Positions 1 through 9,600 of a stretch of 64,000 nucleotides of DNA are shown piece after piece. Numbering within the stretch: the first letter of the stretch is position 1; every line of letters starts with the position of its first letter. The position numbers were made by a program, and so were the translations under genes. The DNA is taken from assembly GCA_948470475.1 (NCBI GenBank), contig OX419343.1:8209568-8273567 (forward strand), in the 5' to 3' direction. The DNA comes from Galaxea fascicularis (taxonomy: Eukaryota > Cnidaria > Anthozoa > Scleractinia > Euphylliidae). A model generated the notes under the pieces. It worked only from the letters and a program-made list of their open reading frames with translations, was not told the origin of the DNA and did not search any database.

Positions 1-927
1 TTTCAAAAACTCTCTCATAAGCGTCTACTACTCAAATTTCAGTGTTAAGCGACCGCGACCACTCTTTTGGTCACAAATTTGAGATTTTCTTTTGCTTCCC
101 GTTTCAAGTAAGCGACCTCCCAAACGTAATCACGTATGATCGTTAGAAATCATTACGCATGTCACAAAACTGAGATCAGTTTTTAATAGCGCTCACCCGA
201 AGTGCCAACAGATAATAACAGGTTACATACAAAAAGATGGCTGTGATTAAATCTGTAGGAAAACAGGAATTGATACAGTGATCTGTAGCAAAATCATATA
301 CAAAGTTTCGACAGTAGTATAGGATTTTCCAGGCGTTATTCGATATAAAATATGCCAGTGCTTTCAATCTTTTCACTGAGCCTAATTTTATCTAAAAAGG
401 TAACGTCTTTATGTAATTAGTTTCTCTGTCCAGTTTTGTTTTTTTTTTTTAATTCTCTCGCCTCCCGTAAGGGACCACTTTAATTTGCCGTGTACCAAGT
501 GTGTTCGCTTACGAGAGAGTTGACTGTTTTACTGCAAATCGGCCCATTGACCACTATTTAAGTGGATGGATAATCATCGCAGTCCACAATAGCACACCTC
601 AGACGTGATGGCTTAAACGGTCGAACAGATTAATTCGTAGCTCAGTAAACTCAAGAAAAATTAGTAGAGATTACGAATTACGATTACTGAGTATTTTCCT
701 GCAAGAATATTGGTCAATATTGGCTAAAAAGTAGTTGTCGACTAAATTTATCACAATCCTGTGCACGGTCATCTTGTGGAAAGTTAAAACAAACCATGTT
801 AACTCATCTAATTGTTTAAAGATACCCGCTCCCTGAAGTATTTGTTTAGCACACTCAGGTGGTCCTTGAAAAAAACAATAGCACTTAAGCATCGATAATC
901 TTTGTTTATTGGGCCCTAAACCCACGT
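1..927. other. No gene recognised
   Basis: No recognisable coding exon, transposon end or RNA gene was seen in this stretch. The short open frames here have biased or random composition and match no family I know. It is best read as intergenic sequence upstream of the CFAP141-like gene. Confidence 0.5.
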
Positions 928-941
928 GTTTGCATAACAAC
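928..941. promoter_or_regulatory. Possible RFX X-box upstream of ciliary gene
   Basis: On the minus strand this 14-mer reads GTTGTTATGCAAAC, which matches the palindromic X-box (GTTGCCATGGCAAC) at 10 of 14 positions. It lies about 130 bp before the ATG of the CFAP141-like gene. RFX/FOXJ1 control of ciliary genes is established; that this weak half-symmetric site is used is only inference. Confidence 0.25.
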
Positions 942-1069
942 GCCATCATGAGCATTAAATGCGCTGTTTACCATTTAACTCTGGGGAATAATATTGGAAC
1001 GTTAACTGTGAGCACTTTGACATTTTGGAGGAAGCTGATAAAAGCCCTCTGCTGAAAATACTAAACAAA

Positions 1070-3894
1070 ATGTCTGATGATCGGTTGATGACGACTAGCT
1101 ACAGATATGAAGTGGATAACCCAAGTGCAAAACTGCTTCGAAAATCCCTCGCATTGCAGAAGTCGCGGATTGAGGTAATTAAGGTTTTGTACAAACAGCA
1201 TTAAATTAACCACCTAGGAACTCGCAAATCAGCTCTGGAAAGGCGTACCTTTCTTTGGCTTTCCTTTTATCTGATACAAATTTTCATGTCTGTTAGAAGA
1301 GTTATTTGTAGAACAGCCACTGAGTATTTTCAATAATGATTTAATTTGTTCTTCTCAAACACCCCAATTGCAAGACATCACATATCACTAAGAACAGTTG
1401 ATTTGATTTGAGTTTACTTGATTTACAGTCTCTCCAATTAGTAGAGTACGTGTGCTCAGCTATAGAAAGATTTGAGACTTAAATAAAGTTATTATTATAT
1501 TTATTATTATAGATTATATTATATTATACGGTTCTTTCCGCGTCTGGTGTGTGCTTCAATGTAATTTTCTCCGTACACAGCTGATGTCCGGATAATAACA
1601 TATTCTGTGGAATAACTTACCAGGCCACGATCTACAGCAATTGCTAATTTATTGCCATGCTTTATTCCAACGTGCTTGGGTTTCGTAATAGAAAGACGAA
1701 GAGATCGCCAGAAGAACAGAGGCCGAAAACAAGTGAGTTGGCGAATTTACTATTTCGGTTAGTTTACATTGGCTGCCGTGATTGATAACGATCAAGCATA
1801 TTCGTCCAACACCATGTTTACCACTGACGTACATTGGTCAGTAGTTAAATCTTGCTAAACGGGCAAACAATGTTTCACCAGACATAAGATAATTTGTGGC
1901 CAGTCCACTTAACGTGCCTGTGTTACTGCTTAACTTGTGACAGGGGATGACTTGCTAGCTGTGCATCAGAACGGGTAGCACCGTGGTTGGCAGTGATTGG
2001 CGCGTTTCGATCCCCGCTTCGGCTGTTGTTTATTGCGAGCGGGATTTAGATGCTTGTTGTTCACAGTAAAAAGTGTCCCTTGGTGGCCCGCTTTGGGAGC
2101 ATTTGCAGTTAAGTCATTAACAAATATGCTTCCTCTTTGGTAACTTTTCCACAGAGTTGCAAGTCAATTAGAGAGGGCACGATGGTTCACCGCCCTGGAA
2201 GAGGTGAGCTAAATTTTCAAAGGAGAAACCCTCTGGCAAGATGGCCTAGTCATTCGAAAAGCGATCAAAGCTTACCCACGATTAAGAGTTAACTGTAAAA
2301 TTTTCCCCTCACTTTATGAGGAAGTTTTTCACAAGTGGAATATCTTCAGTGATAATCACAATGGAATCAAAGCTCACTCTAACTCGGGATGAGCTCAATC
2401 GAGCTTTTAACACTGATAGGCTCAGAAACCAATATATGTGGCAAGCCCTCTACAATTTTGAAATGATTCGAATCATCAGTTCATTCGCAAATCACTAATC
2501 CGCTCTTGATGCTTTTTCGATTGCTGTCCCCATGCGACAGAAAGAGCAACTGTTGAGGGTGTCATCAAATGAGGTTCACGGTGGAACTTCAGCTTGCGAA
2601 TACTCCCGCTCCACCGAAGCGGACACCTATCCTGCTCACCGCACAACACCAAACTACAGCTTTTGTAATTTGTTCGCTGAAACTCCACGTTTATAACCTT
2701 TTGTGAGCGTACGACTGCTCACCCTAACGAGAGGCTTTAACATTGGCATCCTAATATCAGCATCATATTCTCCACACTCGTCTCCATGCATTTTATACGG
2801 TAACGATGAGGAGAATTTGGTAAACAGTCAAGACCTTTGTTACTTGTTGATCACTTCTTTTTTTCACAACCTTTATGTCTGATTGAGCAGTGTTACTTAA
2901 AGGCGAACTGCACTTGTTAGTGCAATTCACAGTACTCGCTAAGTTGAACTGAACTGTTTCTAGGATAATGAAAAACGGGGAGAGAAACGAGTGGCCGAAT
3001 TAGTGAACAGTGAACTAAAGATGTCAAACGAGGAATTCATGAAGGTAGGGTTTCGCATTGTAAAAATATTTATCTATCGAAAGCGCCAACATGGTGCTAC
3101 TAAAAACAACTTTCGGTTGCTAAATGGACAAACAGTGTTGACCAAATAATACTACACAAATTGAGAGAAGTAACGTTTTTTACCTATTATCGCTTAAATT
3201 TCAACGTGATATGTTTCAATTCAGTGGTTTCATTTTACCGGCTGTGCATGGTTTGTTGGTAGTCGTGGCCGTAAACGATCAAACGTTTGTCAGGGTCTTG
3301 TCAGTCTAGGTCAAACATGGATAATCATTTCAACGCAAACTGAAGTTGAGAGAGGCGCCTAATCGGTAAAACATGTCAAGCTCTTCTAAGACCATGTTGG
3401 AAGAAAATGTTATATAATTTATTCAGTGCTACATTCTCAGCGGACACAATGACCCTGCTCTTGGCCTCGTGATTTATTCAAGGTTCTTATGCCCAATAAA
3501 CTACAATGAAATTTAATTTCTTGAAAACACCCGTTTATGCCCCATCAGGTAACGCAGACGTATGTAAGAACCTGTTACGAGTTTTAGTGTTAACAGGTTC
3601 TAGATCTTGCTTTAAAGCCTACATGTTCTCAATCCAATGGCAATAGATTCTTATACACGGGTTTTTAGTGCACTATCTAAACGAACACCAGCGCGGCTAT
3701 CGAAGAGTCCCCAGAAACCGATTCCGTTGCAGAATGACAAGAATGATCACGTTTTTCTAATTAACTGTTTTCGTTTGTTTATTTATTTTCAGGTTCGCCG
3801 GGCTCAGCTGCGGAAATTATTTTCAGAAGAGAATACAAAATACGAGAAGGAATTGAATGCCATAGGAAAGGCTTTCTACAAGAAAAGAATTTAA
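1070..3894 (+). CDS. CFAP141: CFAP141-like (C1orf189) axonemal microtubule inner protein, four exons
   Basis: Small ciliary protein of the doublet-microtubule lumen. Exons read: 1070-1174 (35 codons from ATG), about 2153/2155-2203, 2964-3044 (27 codons) and 3793-3894 (33 codons plus TAA); introns have GT donors. The predicted product is about 112 aa, against about 101 aa in mammals. The last exon carries the family signature, VRRAQLRKLF followed by KELNAIGKAFY, close to the vertebrate VRQAALHQLF and ELNQMGKAFY. Exon 2 encodes the RARWFTALEE stretch, which aligns with the conserved Trp region. The protein is basic and helical, with no signal or membrane segment. One oddity: joining exon 1 to exon 2 at the canonical AG (2153-2154) breaks phase. 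The frame expected from the family needs exon 2 to start at 2153, right after CCAC. Either a non-canonical or shifted splice or a sequence error explains this. Identity is fairly secure; the exon 1-2 junction is not. Confidence 0.78.
1395..1512 (+). repeat. 3' part of a tRNA-derived SINE in CFAP141 intron 1
   Basis: This stretch carries the same tail as the SINE at 12483-12781, in the opposite orientation: TTTGATTTGAGTTT, then CCAATTAGTAGAG, GATTTGAGACTTAAATAAAGTT and an ATT-rich end. The tRNA-like head is absent, so it is 5'-truncated. Confidence 0.7.
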
Positions 3895-4377
3895 AGTCCA
3901 AACGTTTGATCGCTCAAAATTAAAAGTTTTAATAGATAGATCTAGATAGAGGCTCAAATGCTCCTATAAACCAGGTTGCTTTCTAACATGAAAAAGATCG
4001 TGGTTAAACGACCGAGATCATAAGAACTGCTTTAATCGGATCTCAAGAGTAAAAGGAAATGACAATCTGTAAGATAATACAAGCACCATTTAACTTTCTT
4101 CTGATCGAAACATAAGCATTATTCTGTGATGAAGGAACTTTGGCTTCGTATTACTTTTTCATCTAGATTCGGGATGATTTGTTTCCTTCGGTGTTCAAAC
4201 GAAGACGAGGTGCGCATAGAAAGACATGCCTATGACAACTGTTGAGCTGGGAACGTCATTCATTTAAATTTCAAAAGCCGCTTTTCCCAACAGCACCGTT
4301 AAGCTAACGTTGTTGCCTAAACTCAACTCTTCAATGCTGCTAATGAAGTCAAGATGGATAGGATGTTTGGTAACAAC
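3895..4377. other. No gene recognised
   Basis: Intergenic DNA after the CFAP141-like stop codon. No domain, repeat end or RNA gene was recognised. Confidence 0.5.
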
Positions 4378-4428
4378 ATTATCATCATCATCCTCATCAT
4401 CATCATCATGACCATCATTTCTACTAAT
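4378..4428. repeat. ATC/CAT trinucleotide microsatellite
   Basis: Imperfect ATC/CAT trinucleotide run, interrupted by CTC and ACC triplets, directly before the LINE fragment. Confidence 0.85.
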
Positions 4429-4429
4429 C

Positions 4430-5290
4430 ATCAATCGGGTTTTCGCTCATTACACTCAACTGTAACTGCTCTTCTGGAAGCTACGGATAACTGAGCCTTT
4501 AATATTCATCGTTGTAATAATGCTGTGGTTTTCCTCGATTTAAAAAAGGCATTAGACACCGTTGACCATGATATCCTTTTAACTAAAATAAACCTTTACG
4601 GAATACAGGGAACAGCTCTTGATTGGTTTAAGTCATACTTACCTAATCATACACAACGATGTCTCGTTAATGGTTCTCTCTCTAGAATCTGTTCCGGCTT
4701 ACATGCGGGTTACCCCAAGGAACAATCCATGGCCCCCTTTTATTTCTTATTTATATTAATGACTTGCCAAAATGCCTAACATCGCCGATGCACGGTGCCA
4801 GCCTAGGATGTATGCTGATGACACCCACATCACTTATGCTGGCGTTGATGTGAATTCAATACAGTTAAATCTGAATCACGATTTGGATAACCTAAAAAAA
4901 TGGCTTATTTCCAATAAACTTACTTTGAACAGTACTTAAACTGAATTTATGCTAACTGGCTCCAGACAAAAATTGAGTACTTTGTCGAACCCACTTGAGC
5001 CGGCTCCATTGATAATGTTCCAATACAACATTTTTCCTCTGTCAAATCGCTTGGAATACTTATTAATGAAAATGTACGGTGGCAAAGACACATTGATAAA
5101 TTATCTAAAAAGGTCGCTTCCGGGATAGGAGCAATAAAAAGAATTAGAACTTTTGTCCCTCCACCTACTCTTCCTTATATATATATATATATATATATAA
5201 CGCACTAATTCAATCTCATTTCGATTATTGCAATCTTGGCCGGGGGTAATTGTGGTAAAACTTTATTTGACAGGCTACAGAAAAAAATCT
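4430..5290 (+). pseudogene. Degenerate LINE (CR1/L2/Jockey-like) reverse transcriptase
   Basis: Remnant of a non-LTR retrotransposon reverse transcriptase. In changing frames one reads QSGFRSLHSTVTALLEATDN, then [17 protein letters not shown] and ALDWFKSYL. The catalytic YADDT box is encoded around 4812, followed by LKKWLISNKLTLN, and a late CGKTLFDRLQK-like segment lies near 5250. Stops and frameshifts (for instance after the TM-like FLFIL stretch and inside LNST*TEF) make it non-functional. The fragment covers RT motifs roughly from before box A to the thumb; the endonuclease and 3' end are missing. A TA microsatellite interrupts it near 5180. Confidence 0.85.
5175..5200. repeat. TA dinucleotide microsatellite
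   Basis: About 12 TA repeats inside the LINE remnant. Confidence 0.9.
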
Positions 5291-5653
5291 GACTTATCTT
5301 TGGTGATGATTTTCATTTTGAATGGTCGGTTTTCACTGGGGTTTTACTTTATGGTGATTTTACCGACTGGAACGGTTTCATCAAAGCCATTATTGGCAAA
5401 ATGGTGAGACACTCACCCTCGCTTTGTCTATACTGGGCGCGATCCATTCGACCAAAATTTCCGGAAATCTCAGTCCAAAACTGAATGGATCGGTTCGGTC
5501 CAACCTGAAAAGTTTCGTAAAAACTGGTTCACCTTTCGAGGTGGACCACTTTTCTCGGTTGGACCGGTCCGCCCGAAAATTGACCGTTCCATTTGACTAT
5601 TTCCGGAACTTTCTCAATCCCAGTACCTCGCTGTTCAGTATTTTCTGTTCAAC

Positions 5654-6097
5654 ATGGAGGAAATTGTGGAAAGCACTACTTGCACTTCTAATTATCAGTG
5701 CACCCTTTGCGGATGGTCGACCGGCAACGGATTTGTCGGAGTTACTTGTTCACCCGTGCGCAGTTGCAGCAGGTATGTAGTTGCTTTGCAAGCTAAGTGT
5801 TTGTTTTTGTCGTTAAGAGCTTTTTATTTCCCGATATTCCCCGTGTCGTCGAGCACTTGCAAAACTCACGCCATTTTTTTTATTTTGTTTAATGTCTGTA
5901 TTCATTTAGTTACAGAAGACTCGACTTCTACTTCAGTTCCCGATGATGTTCAATCTCAGCCAACCCTTGGACGATGGGAAGATAGACACGTCCGGTTGTT
6001 AATCGAGAGCTATCTCAAATTCAAAGGCCTAATTGGACAGGGAAATAACACGAAAAAGTGGAATGGTCTGCTCAAAATAACCCGTTATACGTGTTAA
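5654..6097 (+). pseudogene. Possible Myb/SANT-like ORF inside the transposon
   Basis: Two candidate exons within the 5435-6499 element. The first (ATG at 5654 to about 5770) has several cysteines, including a CTLC stretch, and ends at a GTATGT donor. The second follows a pyrimidine-rich AG and encodes GRWEDRHVRLLIESYLKFKG. Trp followed by a leucine-rich helix and a later KKW resembles Myb/SANT-like DNA-binding domains found beside Harbinger transposases. The frame ends early and no transposase core follows. Function is inference; this is probably a non-autonomous leftover. Confidence 0.4.
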
Positions 6098-6272
6098 ATT
6101 TCTGCGCATAAAACAGCTCGCCTCACTAAGAAGAACCATGTCATCATCATCTCCACGATATCAGAGTTGTCGAAATCGTCATCTACAGACTCCAACATAA
6201 GCAGCAGAGATCCAACTTTTGCGAGGGGAATGGATTAAGACCGTTCGGACTGGTCGCGATCCATTCGACCCC

Positions 6273-6436
6273 CATCCTCGGAGACCCAGGGGCAGATAGT
6301 CGGGATAGGACGAAGATTGGGACTAGCGAAAGTTTGTAAGGTAATTTGATAACCTCTCTTTCGCTCGCCTTACAAACTTTCGCTAGTCCCAATCTTCGTC
6401 CTATCCCGACTATCTGCCCCTGGGTCTCCGAGGATG
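6273..6436. repeat. Perfect 69-bp inverted repeat with 26-bp loop
   Basis: Arms 6273-6341 and 6368-6436 are exact reverse complements as read (CATCCTCGGAGACC...TTTGTAAGG). The loop is 6342-6367. It lies inside the 5435-6499 element. Perfect identity suggests recent formation or conversion. Open frames through it on the minus strand are artefacts of the palindrome. Confidence 0.9.
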
Positions 6437-6585
6437 TTCGACCCCAAGAAATTTTCGAACCTCATCCCGGAAATTAATTTTGGTTGAATGGATTGCGCCA
6501 ACTATCTCACCCTCCCCTCCTGAAATCCTCGCCTGCTCCTCACCTATTCCGTTTTCGACCCAGTCCCAAATCCGCAGGCTTCAAA

Positions 6586-6636
6586 ATGGCGGCTCGGTGC
6601 AATCAATGTTATCACGAAATTGAGAAGATCATTTGA
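6586..6636 (+). other. Upstream ORF (16 codons) before the transporter ATG
   Basis: ATG in strong context (AAAATGG) opens a 16-codon frame, MAARCNQCYHEIEKII, that stops 18 bp before the main ATG at 6655. A perfect splice-donor-like GGTAAGT sits between the two (about 6643-6649). The uORF could limit translation, or the donor could mark alternative 5' splicing. Neither can be decided from DNA alone. Confidence 0.35.
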
Positions 6637-6654
6637 TCTAACCGGTAAGTTGGG

Positions 6655-9600
6655 ATGTTTGTAACGGAAAACGACGAAAAGAAGTCTCTTTTGCAAGACG
6701 ACGCAAATTATACCTTAAGTACCGCTGCAAATGAAGTAAGTAAATATTCGGGCACTCCTCAATGCAAAGTCTACAAAAGGAGATGGTACGTTCTTTTCAT
6801 GTTCACTCTTACTCCGATCGTGTCCAACTTAATGTGGAATACTTGGGGTCCAATCCAGCGGCCTTGTCGAGTTGTGTTCGGCTGGGAAAGGTGGACAATT
6901 CTTCTTTTGTCATCCTTGGGAGCGACTGGACCCATCTTGGGTGCTCTACCTTCGACCTGGCTCATGGACACTAAAGGTATTACATCTTTTTACTTTCAGG
7001 TACAAAAGTCGGACCGGGCCACTCGGACTCGGACTAGTCCGGGTCGCATCAACTCGGACTTACCTGGATCAACCGGATCAACTCAGACTGAAGTAAACGT
7101 CCTCACAATGTCTTTTTGAAGGCGTAAAATCAACTCGGACTTACTCAGATCAACAATGTCTTTTTGCAGGCAAAAGACACCTCAGAATTTATCCAAAGCG
7201 ACATCAAATTCATTCCTGTCTGCTCTGTGATTGGTGATCAAACCGCCATGTTGTTTTTCTAGCGCCAGGTCTCCGTCTGGCCCAATGGACAATCCTACAA
7301 AAATTCTTTAATCTTCCTAAATTCTGATTGGAACGTAAATTGGCTCATTCCATTACATTGAAAAATTCCTGGGATGAATAGAAATTTGGTGTTCTGAATA
7401 AAAATTTGTGTTCCATTTATATGTTACACAACTTTATACTTTTTCTCCCTATTGGCTCCAAGATAAGATAAGATAAGATAATTTTATTTATACATAGCCC
7501 CAGGGTTGGGAACTCTGATAGAAAAAGTTACCCCAGGGGTGGGAAATTGACTCTGGCTTCCATAAGAATGTCAAATTCCCCTGGCCTGGTGCCAACTGAA
7601 ATTTTGGGAAATTTTGAGAAAGTGATAAACAACCCTGAAGGTAATATCCTGTTTATCTGTTGTGAGGAATAAAAGAAGCAATGTATGCAATGAATGCTTG
7701 TGCTCTATTCAGTGTGAATCAAAAATGCTGCGGCCAGGGATATCCGTGTTCGAGGAGATCATTTCACGTCAGAGAGACTTGACACTAGAATAACAACATG
7801 GTGGCTTGATCACCAATCACAGACCAGACAGGAATGAATTTGATGTCCCTTTGGATGAATTTTAAGGTGACTTTCACCTTCAAAAAGAAATTTTGGGGAA
7901 TTTTGCTTCAGTCTGAGTTGATCCAGGTAAGTCCGAGTTGATCCGACCCGGACTAGTTTGAGTCCAAGTCGTTCGGTCTGACTTTTGTACCTGCCTCATA
8001 GCTTACTCAGCACTTGTGAATTACCATGATTATTTTAGCACCCTGGGTGCTTATTTACTTGTGGCACCTCAAGGGAGGTCGCTTATTCGGGACAAGGCCA
8101 TCCAAGGCCATCCATGGTGTATCAGGATTAGAAATCCCAGGCTATGTCAAAAGGCACAATTATTATCCTCTCACAGTGACATGTTCATTGAATTGACACC
8201 ACACTGAAACTTAAAAAAACTCATTTCGTTGCAGAACCATCAAAGAATGGAATTTGTTGCCTAGCAATGTTGTAGATATAGTGGAACTCAATTTTTTCAC
8301 TTGTAAAGCACTTATATTAGATTATTAGGTTAGAATAGAATTATTCTATTTTCATTTCAATGTTTTTGTATCTATTAGGTTTATCTTATTTTAATATAAC
8401 TTTATTGAGTATCATTGTTACTATTATGTTCTCACCAAGTTTTCGTGCTTTCCATCCACTGTAGCTGGGTCCAAGCATTGGACCTACAGTAGGGCGTTAT
8501 AGGTGAAGTTATTTTAGCGACAATACTTTTCTTAGTATGTGGGCTGTTCCAAGCATTGTGATTTTCTGGATTTCATTGGTGTTGATGTTACCTGGAATTC
8601 TACTAGTGACCTTGTCTAGACCCTTCTTCATGATATTTATTAGCCCTAGGGCTCCAACAACCACTGTTGTTATATAGCTGGGGTTTTTCCTGCTATAGTG
8701 CATCCATTCATTGGCTAGTTCAGGGTCACATGACATTTAACAATAAAACTGTTTCCCGCCAAATGCCATGAGCAGGCAACATTGCGAAAACTATGACATC
8801 AGCAGGAAACAGTTCACTGTTACCCCCGAAATGTTGACTGCTGTTGCACGTGATCAGAGTGTGCAGTTGAATGTGGCCTGGTGTTTTAGCTGGAATCTCA
8901 GCACGTTTTTCAAAATTTGGTTTTGTTTTTTATTCCATTTGTTTTGCTATATAACAAATCACTTAATGAGTGGTCCCTTGGGGAACGGTGAATTTTGTTT
9001 CCCTTGAATCATCCACTGAGATTCTCGGGAAACAAAATTCACTGTTCTCTTCGGGACCAGTCATAAAGTGTTTAGTATTGTTTCTGTTTCCAATCCCACG
9101 TCCTATTATTATTTTTATTATTTGTAGTAGTATTATCTTTTTGTTTCCTCTCTCTTTTACTGATGTCTTGCAGTGATGGGTATCCCTCTTTGCAGGACCC
9201 CCCTTCATGTACATGTGTAGATGTAGATGCAGATAAAGATGTTGGGGGGGGGGGAGGGGAATAAATATTTCACAGCTTCACCTGTCCCTTTTTTGTCAAT
9301 CCGGCCGCACCTTTGCGGGCCGTGTTTCTTGAAATAGCCACTTTATTGTAAATTTGGCTTAAATATAGGCATTTAGTGTTTGTTTGTAAGACTCTGTGAA
9401 GAACTAGTTTACGGTGGTTACAGTAGATGAAAATAATGCGTAGGACAATAAACAAGTTTTGAAACTACAGTTCACAGAGTGCTGCTGACTAGTTTAGTTG
9501 AATCAGGGGTGTCTCGTGTCCAAGTGATGTACACCGGACATCCGGTTTAAACTGTAGACACCTAAACTCCCATATCGAATTAAAGATTATAGAAATGGCT

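Larger units (their letters stand above)
5435..6499. mobile_element. 1.07 kb DNA transposon with terminal inverted repeats
   Basis: The left end GGGCGCGATCCATTCGACC matches the inverted right end (GGCGCAATCCATTCAACC), and both continue into AAAATT...TTTCCGG. The terminal repeat is about 30 bp and imperfect. Flanking trinucleotides (ACT and AAC) do not give a clean target duplication. The element holds a decayed Myb/SANT-like reading frame and a 69-bp perfect inverted repeat. A second copy of the terminal motif (GCGATCCATTCGACC, about 6256) lies inside, suggesting nesting or internal rearrangement. Short GG-starting ends and a Myb-like ORF would fit PIF/Harbinger, but no transposase is visible. 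Confidence 0.75.

Noticed and set aside
1965..2030. tRNA-like head (GTAGCACCGTGGTTGGCAG ... GTTTCGATCCCC)
   Set aside because: Box A and B resemble a tRNA or SINE head, but no cloverleaf or tail could be built; too weak to list as a gene or SINE.
6762..7096. Overlapping frames in SLC49A4 exon 1
   Set aside because: Shadows of the real exon; only the 6655 frame carries WNTWGPIQ and joins in phase to the next exon.
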